NCBI RefSeq assembly: GCF_029906345.1
Contig: NZ_JARYGY010000003.1
Location: forward strand, 62,001-126,000
DNA: 64,000 nucleotides
Reading direction: 5' to 3'
Source of the DNA: Aquimarina mycalae
GTDB taxonomy: Bacteria; Bacteroidota; Bacteroidia; Flavobacteriales; Flavobacteriaceae
The first letter of the stretch is position 1. Each line of letters starts with the position of its first letter. Positions 17,270 through 26,599 of this stretch are shown here, one piece after another. The notes beneath the pieces were generated by a model that worked only from the letters and a program-made list of their open reading frames with translations, made no database searches and was not told the origin of the DNA. Position numbers and translations under genes: made by a program.

Positions 17270-18661
17270 ATGAGCGCATATGATATTATCGTATTAGGAA
17301 GTGGACCTGGTGGTTATGTTACTGCTATTAGAGCTTCTCAATTGGGGTTTAAAACAGCTATTATCGAAAAAGAAAGTCTTGGTGGTGTATGTTTAAATTG
17401 GGGATGTATACCTACTAAAGCATTATTAAAAAGTGCTCAGGTATTTGATTACCTTAAACATGCTTCTGATTATGGCTTAACCATTGAAAAGTTTGATAAA
17501 GATTTTGACGCGGTAGTAAAACGAAGTCGTGGTGTTGCTGAAGGAATGAGCAAAGGTGTTCAGTTCTTAATGAAAAAAAATAAAATTGATGTAATATCTG
17601 GTTTTGGTAAGCTTAAAGCTAATAATAAGGTTACTGTTACAGATCAAGATGGTAAAGCTACTGATTACGAAGGAAAACATATTATCGTTGCAACTGGTGC
17701 TAGATCCAGAGAATTACCAAACTTACCACAAGACGGTAAAAAAGTAATTGGGTATAGAGAAGCAATGACCTTAGAATCGCAACCTAAAAAATTAATTGTA
17801 GTAGGTTCTGGAGCTATTGGTGTTGAATTTGCACATTTTTATAATGCAATGGGTACAGAGGTAACCATCGTAGAATATCTTCCTAATCTGGTTCCACTAG
17901 AAGATGAAGAAATTTCTAAACAGTTCGGAAGAAGTTTTAAGAAAGCTGGAATTAAAGTAATGACTAATTCTTCTGTTGAATCTGTAGATACTAGTGGTAA
18001 TGGAGTAAAAGCAACTGTAAAAACCAAAAAAGGCGAAGAAATTCTTGAAGCTGATATTGTACTATCTGCAGTAGGTATCAAAACTAATATAGAAAATATA
18101 GGGTTAGAAGAATTAGGAATCGCTACAGATAGAGATAAAATTGTGGTAAATGACTGGTACCAAACTAATATTCCTGGAGTTTATGCTATAGGTGATGTAG
18201 TATCTGGTCCTGCCTTAGCGCACGTTGCTTCTGCTGAAGGTATTACTTGTGTAGAAAAAATAGCTGGTATGCACGTAGAAGCTATTGATTATGGTAATAT
18301 TCCTGGATGTACATATGCCACTCCTGAAATAGCAAGTGTTGGAATGACTGAAAAACAAGCTAAAGAAGCTGGTTATGAGATCAAAGTAGGTAAGTTTCCG
18401 TTCTCTGCTTCTGGAAAAGCGAGTGCTGCAGGAACCAAAGATGGTTTTGTAAAAGTTATTTTTGATGCCAAATATGGTGAATGGTTAGGATGTCATATGA
18501 TTGGTGCTGGAGTTACAGATATGATTGCTGAAGCTGTATTAGGAAGGAAATTAGAAACTACTGGACACGAAGTATTAAAAGCTATTCATCCTCACCCAAC
18601 TATGAGTGAAGCAGTAATGGAAGCGGTAGCAGATGCTTATGATGAAGTAATTCATTTATAG
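17270..18661 (+). CDS. lpdA: Dihydrolipoyl dehydrogenase (E3)
   Basis: 463-residue flavoprotein that reoxidises lipoyl groups of pyruvate, 2-oxoglutarate and related complexes with NAD. FAD loop GSGPGGYVTAIRA, redox disulfide GGVCLNWGCIPTKALL, NAD loop GSGAIGVEFAHF, second FAD motif YAIGDV, and the C-terminal interface HPHPTMSEAVMEA with the catalytic His-Glu pair are all present. Length is standard. It stands alone, apart from E1 and E2 genes, as often seen in Bacteroidota. A strong hairpin follows. Confidence 0.95.
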   Translation: MSAYDIIVLGSGPGGYVTAIRASQLGFKTAIIEKESLGGVCLNWGCIPTKALLKSAQVFDYLKHASDYGLTIEKFDKDFDAVVKRSRGVAEGMSKGVQFLMKKNKIDVISGFGKLKANNKVTVTDQDGKATDYEGKHIIVATGARSRELPNLPQDGKKVIGYREAMTLESQPKKLIVVGSGAIGVEFAHFYNAMGTEVTIVEYLPNLVPLEDEEISKQFGRSFKKAGIKVMTNSSVESVDTSGNGVKATVKTKKGEEILEADIVLSAVGIKTNIENIGLEELGIATDRDKIVVNDWYQTNIPGVYAIGDVVSGPALAHVASAEGITCVEKIAGMHVEAIDYGNIPGCTYATPEIASVGMTEKQAKEAGYEIKVGKFPFSASGKASAAGTKDGFVKVIFDAKYGEWLGCHMIGAGVTDMIAEAVLGRKLETTGHEVLKAIHPHPTMSEAVMEAVADAYDEVIHL

Positions 18662-18684
18662 TAGTAACAATATATATTTAAAAC

Positions 18685-18723
18685 AAAAAACACCTTACCA
18701 ATTTTAATGGTAAGGTGTTTTTA
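18685..18723. terminator. Bidirectional intrinsic terminator
   Basis: CACCTTACCA pairs with TGGTAAGGTG over 10 bp with a 7-base loop, flanked by A- and T-runs that extend the stem. It separates convergent lpdA and the gene at 18743-20578. Confidence 0.88.
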
Positions 18724-18742
18724 TATACAACAATTGTTTATT

Positions 18743-20578
18743 TTAATTTGAAGAGGTAGGTATAGAACCTATATTAAATGATGGTATCGGTAGTCTCAAT
18801 CCAAAATACCAGTATGGATCACCTGTAAATACATTAATAGCAGCTCCAGTCTGAACATAATCGTGTAATATAGAAATTACTAACCCTGCTCCTAATTCTG
18901 GAACATCATCTCCATCAAAATCCGGAGCAGAAATATGAAGACCGATTCCCCAATCAAAGATTCTATTATACGTTACACTTGTTCTTCTTAATTTCTGATC
19001 CCAAAGTCCTTTTAGAATTAGATTATAATAAGGAGCCATTTGAAACTGAGTTTTTACGTTTGTTCTTGCAATTGGATCTGCAAAAATAACTCCAACAGTA
19101 CTTTCAATATGGGGTAAAATTCTAAACATATATACTTCCCTATTCTCATTGTATATAGTTTTCTCTTTAGTAGCTACCTCAAACTTAAATGCAATTCGAT
19201 CTCCACTTTGACGTATCCCAGCGGTATACAAATCCAAATCAGCCTCTTTAGGTAAATCTTTTAGTGATAATTTAAATACCTTATCACTAAACTTTAATAA
19301 CTCAAAATCCACAGGAGTTCCTGCTAACAACTCCTTTATCTTAGAAATATTAGTTTTTTCTAGTGTAGTATTAAACCATGTTTTTAAATATTCAACAACT
19401 TTATTGGAGAATTTTTCTAATTCGTCAATATCATTAATAGTGCTATTCACTAAAGTTTTAATGTCATTATATAATTTAGAAGCTTGATCTAAAAGTTCCT
19501 GACCATCTAGTTTAATAAAATCTATGTCACTTTCGATTTGCGTGAGCACCTGTATTACAGAGGTTTGAGAGTTAATACTTAAATCTTCATAGTAAGAAAC
19601 TCGTTGTTTGATTCCATTTTTAAAACTCTCAAGGTTATCTTTAAAAGATTTTAATTCTGTAGTGATCGGTTTGATTCTATCATCTATTATTTGTTGCGCT
19701 TGTGTATCTAAAGAATCTACAAGTGTGTTGAATTGACCTGTAAGTACTTCTTCTAATTGTTGTACCTGTATATCAATAGTTTCTTTAAGAACAGACAACC
19801 CTTGATTACTATTCTCTTGCGCCAGAGCACTTGCTTCTTGTAATTGTGTTAATTGATCTTTTGTTGGGAGTATCCTCCATCGATCCACCTCATATGGTGT
19901 TTGTGGTTTAATAGAATCAAAACCTGGAATATGTAATGCAATATCTTGATTATTCTTTTTATATAACCAAGCACCAAATTGCACATAAATTCCTTGGGTA
20001 TCTGCAAATTCTTCTACCTCTTTAGTCATACGTTCCAGTTCAATCTGAGCTCTTTTGTATGTTGGACCAGGCCTTGCACTAACATTAGTATCATTAGGAT
20101 CTCCAGATTCTATAAAAGGACTTACATCCCATAGATCCACTACAGAAATTGCTGATTGTTGCATCGCAGCTGCCCATTTTTTATTTAGATCATCAGATTT
20201 CTTGAATGCTTCATAATCATAACTTCCTAATAAACTATCAAACGTCTTTAGAACTTTTTTACGTTCTTTTAGTGCTTCAGTGAGTTTAGTAATTTTCTCA
20301 CCAATTCCCTCAGGTAATCCAGTAGTATTATTCTCTACTTGTTCAGTAATTGCACCAAGATTTAAATTTATTTGTAGCACGCTATTGATGTCTACTATAG
20401 GATTATCAATATAGGTAGAATCTTTATCCTGATAGTTGCCGTCTCTATCTCTTTCTAAAATCGAAAACACTGATTTTTGATCTTCGCTATCACTTTTATC
20501 CTGAGCATATGATATAGTTATTGAAATACAATAACAACAGATGAAAATAAGTGCGCGGAAATTTATTTTTATGCTCAT
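18743..20578 (-). CDS. Large secreted coiled-coil protein of unknown function
   Basis: 611 residues with a signal peptide (FICCYCISITISYAQD). Residues 85-120 and 265-410 are mostly long charged helices (LTQLQEASALAQENSNQGL, SIDTQ-rich heptads, LESDIDFIKLDGQELLDQ) predicting extended coiled coils. The last 180 residues are strand-like with repeated aromatic ends (YNLILKGLWDQKLRR, VTYNRIFDWGIGLHIS, DPYWYFGLRLPIP), as in an outer-membrane-associated beta domain. I recognise no family. The 141-codon gene upstream ends 4 bases before it, so the two form an operon. Confidence 0.75.
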   Translation of the reverse strand: MSIKINFRALIFICCYCISITISYAQDKSDSEDQKSVFSILERDRDGNYQDKDSTYIDNPIVDINSVLQINLNLGAITEQVENNTTGLPEGIGEKITKLTEALKERKKVLKTFDSLLGSYDYEAFKKSDDLNKKWAAAMQQSAISVVDLWDVSPFIESGDPNDTNVSARPGPTYKRAQIELERMTKEVEEFADTQGIYVQFGAWLYKKNNQDIALHIPGFDSIKPQTPYEVDRWRILPTKDQLTQLQEASALAQENSNQGLSVLKETIDIQVQQLEEVLTGQFNTLVDSLDTQAQQIIDDRIKPITTELKSFKDNLESFKNGIKQRVSYYEDLSINSQTSVIQVLTQIESDIDFIKLDGQELLDQASKLYNDIKTLVNSTINDIDELEKFSNKVVEYLKTWFNTTLEKTNISKIKELLAGTPVDFELLKFSDKVFKLSLKDLPKEADLDLYTAGIRQSGDRIAFKFEVATKEKTIYNENREVYMFRILPHIESTVGVIFADPIARTNVKTQFQMAPYYNLILKGLWDQKLRRTSVTYNRIFDWGIGLHISAPDFDGDDVPELGAGLVISILHDYVQTGAAINVFTGDPYWYFGLRLPIPSFNIGSIPTSSN

Positions 20579-20582
20579 AAAT

Positions 20583-21008
20583 TTATGTGTTTAAATTTTG
20601 GTCATAGGCCATCGCCAACATAATTGATTTTTCTATATAATAGGTTGATCGATTATCATACTTAGAAGCTAAAACAACATTCCCTATGTTATTAAAAACA
20701 TTAGAAATTGATAATAACACATATGAATCGACCGAACTCCAATTTATAGCATCTAATCTCGGGCTAACCTTTAACTCTTCTAAAGTATCAAGAATAAAAC
20801 TAATCGTGGGAGCTTGTACTACACGTACTGAATTATAAAAATGATCTTCAGAATTGATCAAAGAAGAAAGTTTTTGTACTGCACCATTAGATCGAGTACT
20901 ATCCCCTATTACTAATATAATGGTAACAGGTTCATTAGTTATCGCATTTTTAAAGGTACTATTAGCAGCTGTGGAATCTGTTTTGGATAAAATAATAGGT
21001 TCTATCAT
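20583..21008 (-). CDS. Hypothetical protein, operon partner of the coiled-coil protein
   Basis: 141 residues without a signal peptide. It begins MIEPIILSKTDSTAANST and has a Rossmann-like alternation (PVTIILVIGDSTRSNGAV, VRVVQAPTISFIL, DSYVLLSISNVFNN). No known motif stands out. It lies 4 bases upstream of the large secreted coiled-coil protein, a coupling that suggests a shared role, for instance regulation or assembly, though nothing in the sequence says which. If the true start lies elsewhere, no better ATG is visible. Confidence 0.65.
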   Translation of the reverse strand: MIEPIILSKTDSTAANSTFKNAITNEPVTIILVIGDSTRSNGAVQKLSSLINSEDHFYNSVRVVQAPTISFILDTLEELKVSPRLDAINWSSVDSYVLLSISNVFNNIGNVVLASKYDNRSTYYIEKSIMLAMAYDQNLNT

Positions 21009-21115
21009 AAGAGTATATTTTAGAATGTAAGATGATTAGCTAAATGTATGTAAAAATACTACCATAAAAAAGGGGGAAAACACCCGATTCTGTTGAAGAA
21101 AATACTACACCGATA

Positions 21116-21844
21116 TTAGCATGGCACCAAATCACAATACCAAAATGAAGTATCCCAATGTTGATCATTATCATTGGTAAAACAATTGTCGTTATCGTCT
21201 TTAGAAGGCTGATAGTTACGTAACACCTTCTCTCCTATCTTAAAACGAATAGGGTTGTTAAATATAGGACCGTCAAAAACAAACGTATGAAACTCTCCAT
21301 TTTCGCCGCAAGGATCTACATTTTCTGGTAAATCTTCTAAGAAACTCTCATCTAATATTCTTCCACAAAAAGATTCATCAAGATACTTAGCATTTACACA
21401 TACCGTAATTGCTTTAAAACCAAGATTAATAAATTCAAGGAATAATTCTTTTGTATTTCTCTTCCATAACGGAAAAACACCTTTAATGCCAATACTATCT
21501 AGTTGATCTTCTCTATATTTCCTAAGATCTTCCAGGAAAATATCTCCAAAAACACAATGCGTATATCCTTCATCTTTTAATTCTTCTATGTTATCTTTCA
21601 TAGCCTCATTATAAGAAGACATAGAAACATCAGCTGGAAGTTTAATTTTTTTTATGGGAAGATTTAAACTTGCTACTTGTAAGTCTAATAAGGATTCTCT
21701 TAAACCATGCATCGACACACGTTCAAAATCTTTATTTACTGTTGTAAGTAATTTGGTAATTTTATATGCATCCTGTTGTAACACATAGTACAATGCTACA
21801 GAAGAATCTTTACCACTGCTCCAATTAAAATAAGTTTTATGCAT
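21116..21844 (-). CDS. PP-loop ATPase, diphthine-ammonia ligase-like (DUF71)
   Basis: 242-residue cytoplasmic N-type ATP pyrophosphatase. The PP-loop SSGKDSSVALYY starts at residue 9; the second conserved block is GIKGVFPLWKRNTKEL and a third is DPCGENGEFHTFVFDGPIF, both hallmarks of the MJ0570/DUF71 group. Archaeal and eukaryotic members amidate diphthine, but bacteria lack diphthamide, so the bacterial substrate is different and unknown. The gene lies 9 bases upstream of no conserved partner but directly follows aroQ on the transcript. Confidence 0.87.
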   Translation of the reverse strand: MHKTYFNWSSGKDSSVALYYVLQQDAYKITKLLTTVNKDFERVSMHGLRESLLDLQVASLNLPIKKIKLPADVSMSSYNEAMKDNIEELKDEGYTHCVFGDIFLEDLRKYREDQLDSIGIKGVFPLWKRNTKELFLEFINLGFKAITVCVNAKYLDESFCGRILDESFLEDLPENVDPCGENGEFHTFVFDGPIFNNPIRFKIGEKVLRNYQPSKDDNDNCFTNDNDQHWDTSFWYCDLVPC

Positions 21845-21853
21845 CTCTTTTAG

Positions 21854-22267
21854 CTATAAAAAACTTTGGATAGCTAACGCATAACTTTGCATACCAAAAC
21901 CAAGAATAACACCTTTAGCATTAGGAGATATATAGGATTGATGCCTAAATTCTTCTCTACCAAAAGTATTTGATATATGCACTTCAATAACTGGTACAGA
22001 TACCGCTTTTATTGCATCTCCTATACCAATAGAAGTATGCGTATAAGCGCCTGCATTAAGAATCACACCGTCAAAAACACCATCTGCATCTTGTATGGTA
22101 GTGATTAATTCTCCTTCTATATTAGATTGAAAATATGTTAATTCTGTATTGTTATAATGCGACTGTAACTCTTTATAGAATTCTTCAAAGGTTTGACTAC
22201 CATAAATACCTGGTTCTCTCTTACCTAATAAGTTTAAGTTAGGTCCATTAATAATTAAAAGCTTCAT
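21854..22267 (-). CDS. aroQ: Type II 3-dehydroquinate dehydratase
   Basis: Converts 3-dehydroquinate to 3-dehydroshikimate in aromatic amino-acid biosynthesis. The 137-residue protein shows INGPNLNLLGKREPGIYG with the catalytic Tyr, SNIEGELI, LNAGAYTHTSI, VEVHISN-type motif (VIEVHISNTFGREEFRH) with the catalytic His and Arg. The protein is the usual dodecameric type II enzyme length. It sits between a beta-barrel gene (4 bases upstream) and the PP-loop ATPase (9 bases downstream), so all three are probably co-transcribed although the functions differ. Confidence 0.95.
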   Translation of the reverse strand: MKLLIINGPNLNLLGKREPGIYGSQTFEEFYKELQSHYNNTELTYFQSNIEGELITTIQDADGVFDGVILNAGAYTHTSIGIGDAIKAVSVPVIEVHISNTFGREEFRHQSYISPNAKGVILGFGMQSYALAIQSFL

Positions 22268-22271
22268 ATGT

Positions 22272-22904
22272 TTATTGTTCCTGTATTCTTCTTCGGTTAT
22301 TTTTGGTTTTAAAAAGATAACCTATTGATAACTGAGCTATTGAATTTCTATTAGTTACATTAATAACTCCTGTATCATTAATATTTGTAATACCTAAATT
22401 ATATCGTAGTTGAAAAAACATCCCACTTTCAAGCTTATATCCCACTCCAAAAGCCCAGCTAAAATCAAAATCATTGAAAGCATCGAAAAAAGGATCATTA
22501 TCAGGCACATCTTCATTGGATACCGTACTTAATAAAGAAAACTGAGGGCCTGTTTCTAGGCTAATAGGGGTTGTAATATGAATCTTCGCTATAATGGGTA
22601 ATGTAATATAATTCAAGCTAATTTTTTGCTCTACTCCACTTATATCAATCTTATAACCTTGAGAAGAGTACAATAATTCTCCTTGTAAAAAGAATTTTTG
22701 AGAAATTGGATATTCTATTACTGCACCTAAATGTATTCGAACTCTACCTTCTGGACTATCAGCATCTCCAATAATACTACTATAATTAACACCTCCTTTA
22801 AATCCTGCACGGGCATATAATGGATCCTCATCATCTAACTTCTGCGAATTAACAGTAATAAAGCTAAAAATCATGAGTACCAACAAAAAAATATTTCTCT
22901 TCAT
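22272..22904 (-). CDS. PorT-like outer-membrane beta-barrel protein
   Basis: 210 residues with a signal peptide (LMIFSFITVNSQ). The mature protein starts with the YARAGFKGGVNYSSIIGD motif typical of the porin-family outer-membrane beta-barrel domain seen throughout Bacteroidota, followed by repeated amphipathic strands (RVRIHLGAVIEYPIS, KFFLQGELLYSSQGYKI, LNYITLPIIAKIHI) and a basic C-terminal tail KTKNNRRRIQEQ after the last strand. Small-molecule passage or a structural role are both possible. Confidence 0.85.
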   Translation of the reverse strand: MKRNIFLLVLMIFSFITVNSQKLDDEDPLYARAGFKGGVNYSSIIGDADSPEGRVRIHLGAVIEYPISQKFFLQGELLYSSQGYKIDISGVEQKISLNYITLPIIAKIHITTPISLETGPQFSLLSTVSNEDVPDNDPFFDAFNDFDFSWAFGVGYKLESGMFFQLRYNLGITNINDTGVINVTNRNSIAQLSIGYLFKTKNNRRRIQEQ

Positions 22905-23099
22905 ACTAAGAATGGTTTACAATCAAAAATAGTTTTATTTTTTAAGAACTAACACTTCCATATTACAAAATTCATTATTAACTGAATATTAGTAGATTAG
23001 AATTTAAGGATATTTTTATTCTAAATTTCTTTAAAAATACTAGTAACAAATTTGATCTTAATGTTACTAATGGATGTATTAACAAAAAAAACATACATC

Positions 23100-23681
23100 A
23101 TGAAAAAAATGCTTTTAACTGCAGTTGCAGTATTTACATTAAGTTTTGTCCAAGCACAAGACGGAGGATTTGCTAAAGGAGATATTTTTGTATCTGGATC
23201 TGTTGGATACAATTCTCAATCTACAGGTGACGCTAAAACTAATTCATTTGAAATTACTCCTAGAGTAGGTTTTTTCGTAAGTGAAAACTTAGTTGTTGGA
23301 GCTAGAATCGGATATAATACACAAAAACAAGAAGTGCCATTTGCTGATGAAATAAAGCTAAACACTTTTACTGGAGGTGCATTTGGAAGATATTACTTTA
23401 CTCCATCTAACAAGTTTTCAATCTTTGGCGAACTTGGAGTTAATTATTTATCTATCAAAGCAGACGTTGGAGCCGTTGACACAACTACTGATGGTTTTGG
23501 AATTGGTGGTGGACCAGGTGTTAGTTATTTCATTAGTGATAATTTTGCACTTGAAGCTTTTTGGGGTGCATTATCTTATGCATCTACGAAACCAGACGTA
23601 GATGGTGCAGACTCAACTGATTCATTCGCTATCGGAGTAAATCTAGATGATATTAACTTAGGATTAGTATACAAGTTCTAA
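23100..23681 (+). CDS. OmpW/OmpX-like outer-membrane beta-barrel protein
   Basis: 193 residues from ATG 23100; a longer reading from 23052 is rejected because the signal peptide MKKMLLTAVAVFTLSFVQAQ begins at 23100. The mature part alternates strands: GDIFVSGSVGYNSQS, SFEITPRVGFFVSENL, FGELGVNYLSIKADV, ending with FAIGVNLDDINLGLVYKF, a C-terminal aromatic strand as used by the outer-membrane assembly machinery. It resembles 8-strand barrels. A terminator follows within 21 bases. Confidence 0.85.
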   Translation: MKKMLLTAVAVFTLSFVQAQDGGFAKGDIFVSGSVGYNSQSTGDAKTNSFEITPRVGFFVSENLVVGARIGYNTQKQEVPFADEIKLNTFTGGAFGRYYFTPSNKFSIFGELGVNYLSIKADVGAVDTTTDGFGIGGGPGVSYFISDNFALEAFWGALSYASTKPDVDGADSTDSFAIGVNLDDINLGLVYKF

Positions 23682-23701
23682 AATTCATAGTATTCATTAT
23701 A

Positions 23702-23740
23702 AAAAACCATCTTAATCATTTTAAGATGGTTTTTCTTTTT
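23702..23740 (+). terminator. Intrinsic terminator
   Basis: AAAAACCATCTTA pairs with TAAGATGGTTTTT over 13 bp around a 7-base loop, followed by more T. It ends 11 bases before the xerD start. Confidence 0.88.
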
Positions 23741-23751
23741 ATATTAGAATA

Positions 23752-24648
23752 ATGAAATGGAATCATGCTATCAAAGACTACGAGCATTATCTGCGCATTG
23801 AAAGAGGACTTTCAGACAATTCCATAATTAATTATAGTTTAGATATACAAAGGTTGCTAAAGTTTTTGGATGAAAATGATGATACTTCTACTCCACTTTC
23901 CATAGAAAAAGATGTGCTCCAGAAATTTATATATGAAACGGCAAAACTGGTCAATGCCAGATCACAAGCTAGAGTAATTTCTGGTTTAAAAAGTTTTTTT
24001 AATTATTTAGTTTTTGAAGATTATCGAGAAACCAATCCTATGGAATTGATAGAATCTCCAAAAATTGGCAGAAAATTACCAGACACATTATCTCTGGAGG
24101 AAATAGACACCATTATCGCTCAAATAGATCTGGGCAAACCCGAAGGAGAACGTAACCGAGCAATTATAGAAACATTATATGGTTGTGGGCTTCGTGTTAC
24201 TGAATTAATAGAGCTAAAACTATCCAACCTCTTTTTTGATGAAGGTTTTATTAGTGTTACAGGAAAAGGTAATAAACAACGATTTGTACCTATTGGTGAG
24301 GTAACTCAGAAGTTTATTAATATTTATAAAAATGAAATAAGAAATCATCTCAATATCCAAAAAGGACATGAGGATACACTTTTTTTAAACCGGAGAGGTA
24401 AACAGCTCACCAGAGCCATGATTTTTACTATTGTCAAACGCTTGGTAGAAAAAGCTGGAATACATAAAAAAATAAGCCCACATACATTCAGACACTCGTT
24501 TGCAACGCACTTATTAGAAAATGGAGCGGATCTAAGAGCTATTCAGCTCATGTTAGGTCATGAAAGTATTACGACTACAGAAATATATATGCATATCGAT
24601 AGAAGTCATTTAACCGAAGTTATAAATACCTTTCATCCCAGAAGATAA
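23752..24648 (+). CDS. xerD: Site-specific tyrosine recombinase XerD
   Basis: 298 residues: an N-terminal SAM-like core-binding domain (1-90) and a catalytic domain with Arg in YGCGLRVTEL, Lys in GKGNKQR, HTFRHSFATHL (His-x-x-Arg), LGHESITTT (His) and the nucleophile Tyr in TEIYMHI. The length and the pattern match the chromosome-dimer-resolving Xer family rather than a phage integrase. No att-like repeats or phage genes are near. The next gene starts 1 base after the stop, so the following protein is translated from the same message. Confidence 0.93.
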   Translation: MKWNHAIKDYEHYLRIERGLSDNSIINYSLDIQRLLKFLDENDDTSTPLSIEKDVLQKFIYETAKLVNARSQARVISGLKSFFNYLVFEDYRETNPMELIESPKIGRKLPDTLSLEEIDTIIAQIDLGKPEGERNRAIIETLYGCGLRVTELIELKLSNLFFDEGFISVTGKGNKQRFVPIGEVTQKFINIYKNEIRNHLNIQKGHEDTLFLNRRGKQLTRAMIFTIVKRLVEKAGIHKKISPHTFRHSFATHLLENGADLRAIQLMLGHESITTTEIYMHIDRSHLTEVINTFHPRR

Positions 24649-24649
24649 T

Positions 24650-25606
24650 ATGTCAATACATAACTTAAGAAAAAACCTTATCTACATACTATTCTTAAGT
24701 GGCTATATTATGTTTTCTCAGCGATTTAATGCTGATGGAGGCGTCATGCTGAAAGCTGAAATAACACTTGGAAATCAAAACCAATGGCTAAAAATTAGCA
24801 CTTTTGCTTTTGGAACTTTAAATTATGGAGACATTTCTGTAGAAAGTGGATTGTCTTTTGCTACATATCAATTTTTAAAACGTCATACAGTAAATACATC
24901 TGGATTAGCATATTCCTATGAGTTTTTTGCATTAGGAGGCATCGGTAAAAACACTAATCTTTTAGGATCATCTGTTTCTAATATGAATACTTCCATTATA
25001 TTCAATCCAAAAGGAAAAGGAGGATTTAATGGGTTAGGATTTGGTTTTAGCAAAGATTATCTGCCTAATTCCTTAAAAAGCTATGGATTAAAACGAGGAG
25101 CCTTTTTAATGCGCTTTAGTAATGCTTCGCATAATATTCACTTATCATTTCAAAATGATTTTAGTGTTGGTTGGTTTAGTGGTGCAGGTACAGATTATGG
25201 TGTTACAGGTTCCTTAGATATTGGTTTTACAAAAATTAATAATTTTCGAACAGTTCAACAACTTGGTATTGGGATCGATTTGTTTACTGCAAGACCTGAT
25301 TATAGCCAATCTCCAAGAAATCCTATAAACTCTGATGATGGGCGCAAAAATGTGTGGTATACCTTACCTCCTTTTAAAGATCTTTTTTATGGGAATTTAT
25401 ATGCATATGCAACACATCAAGAACATAATTACACCTTACACAGTAAACTAGGTATCAATAGTCAAAAAACAGGTGCATACATACAAAACATATTACACGA
25501 CGGGCTTGGGTTGAATCCCAGATTCCCTTGGCTTGTAGAAACCAAGGATAAAATTTATATCGAAGTAAGCGGAAACCTATTTGTTAAAGAGACTACCAAT
25601 GATTAG
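24650..25606 (+). CDS. Secreted protein resembling polymorphic toxin type 23
   Basis: 318 residues with a signal peptide ending at about YIMFSQ. The mature protein opens with RFNADGGVMLKAEITLGNQN and has NPKGKGGFNGLGFGF, GTDYGVTGSL and NPINSDDGRKNVWYTLPPF, segments I associate with the Bacteroidota family named polymorphic toxin type 23. It is all-beta in appearance. Whether this family is toxic here is unproven. It starts 1 base after xerD and overlaps the LRR lipoprotein gene by 8 bases, so the two latter genes are tightly coupled. Confidence 0.6.
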   Translation: MSIHNLRKNLIYILFLSGYIMFSQRFNADGGVMLKAEITLGNQNQWLKISTFAFGTLNYGDISVESGLSFATYQFLKRHTVNTSGLAYSYEFFALGGIGKNTNLLGSSVSNMNTSIIFNPKGKGGFNGLGFGFSKDYLPNSLKSYGLKRGAFLMRFSNASHNIHLSFQNDFSVGWFSGAGTDYGVTGSLDIGFTKINNFRTVQQLGIGIDLFTARPDYSQSPRNPINSDDGRKNVWYTLPPFKDLFYGNLYAYATHQEHNYTLHSKLGINSQKTGAYIQNILHDGLGLNPRFPWLVETKDKIYIEVSGNLFVKETTND

Positions 25607-26543
25607 AAAACTGCTATTCTTATTATCCATAACTATTATATTAAGTGGTTGTACTACCTACACTACTTTTTATGGTAAGACACATAAAGCTCTTGATTCT
25701 AAAAAACTAGCAAAGATTCATCGCTTAGACTTAAGTAACCAGCAATTAGAAATGTTACCATCTTCTATTCAAGAATTAGAAGATTTAAGAATGATAAATT
25801 TAAGCAATAACCATAAATTAAATATTGATAATGTTTTAGAAAAGCTAGCTATTCATAAGAATTTAGAAGTATTAATTTTGGATAGTCTACAAATCAAAAC
25901 AATTCCAAAATCTATTACATTATTCCCTAAGTTAAAACAACTTTCTTTAGTCAATAATCCTGATTTAGATCTATCACACCTCTTTACACAGATTGCTGGG
26001 TTACCTATTGAGTTTTTGAATCTAAAGAACAATAAACTCTCTACACTTCCAGAAAATATAACTTCTCTGAAAAGCCTGAAAGATCTAAACTTATCCTATA
26101 ATGCTATACATGATTCTAATAGCTATTCATACCTGGGAAAATTGCCTAAACTATACTCATTGTGGATCGATCATAATAACTTATCAGAATTGCCACAAAC
26201 AATTGGAAGTTTGGATCAAATTAGGTTTTTATATATAGATCATAATAAACTAAAAACTTTGCCTGATCAATTAAAGCAAATGAAGAAAGTTTGGGTAATC
26301 CATGCAGGTTATAATCAATTCGCAGAACTGCCTTCGGTTTTTACAAAAATGAAAGCATTATTGATGGTACATATAAATAATAATAACATCACAACTATTC
26401 CAGAACTATATGAAACAGAAAAATATCCGTTAGCAGGATTAATTCTGGATAGCAATCCATTATCTGAACACGAAATAACTAAGGCAAAAGAGATTTTTGA
26501 TGGCTTCTTTCTTTTATCCTTTGAACAAAAAGTCTATAAATAA
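25599..26543 (+). CDS. Leucine-rich-repeat lipoprotein
   Basis: 314 residues from ATG 25599, which overlaps the end of the preceding gene (ATGATTAG). The leader ends in the lipobox ILSGC (Cys about 17). From residue 40 to 300 it consists of leucine-rich repeats of about 23 residues, with LxxLxLxxN turns such as LRMINLSNN, LEFLNLKNNKLSTLPENI, LKDLNLSYNAI and IRFLYIDHNKLKTLPDQL. It is probably displayed on the outer membrane and binds protein partners. A possible role as partner of the preceding protein is inference. The TTG start at 25581 is rejected. Confidence 0.88.
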   Translation: MIRKLLFLLSITIILSGCTTYTTFYGKTHKALDSKKLAKIHRLDLSNQQLEMLPSSIQELEDLRMINLSNNHKLNIDNVLEKLAIHKNLEVLILDSLQIKTIPKSITLFPKLKQLSLVNNPDLDLSHLFTQIAGLPIEFLNLKNNKLSTLPENITSLKSLKDLNLSYNAIHDSNSYSYLGKLPKLYSLWIDHNNLSELPQTIGSLDQIRFLYIDHNKLKTLPDQLKQMKKVWVIHAGYNQFAELPSVFTKMKALLMVHINNNNITTIPELYETEKYPLAGLILDSNPLSEHEITKAKEIFDGFFLLSFEQKVYK

Positions 26544-26580
26544 TAAACCCTTTGATATGTGTATATCAAAGGGTTTATTA
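26541..26580. terminator. Perfect 18-bp bidirectional terminator
   Basis: TAATAAACCCTTTGATAT pairs with ATATCAAAGGGTTTATTA without mismatch around a 4-base loop GTGT. The left arm includes the stop codon of the LRR lipoprotein. It separates that gene from the convergent lipoprotein at 26600. Confidence 0.88.
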
Positions 26581-26599
26581 TGTATACTTTAGAAGTGCA

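Noticed and set aside
23752-24648. xerD as an integrase of a mobile element
   Set aside because: Motifs and length are of housekeeping XerD; no att-like direct repeats, tRNA or phage genes are near.
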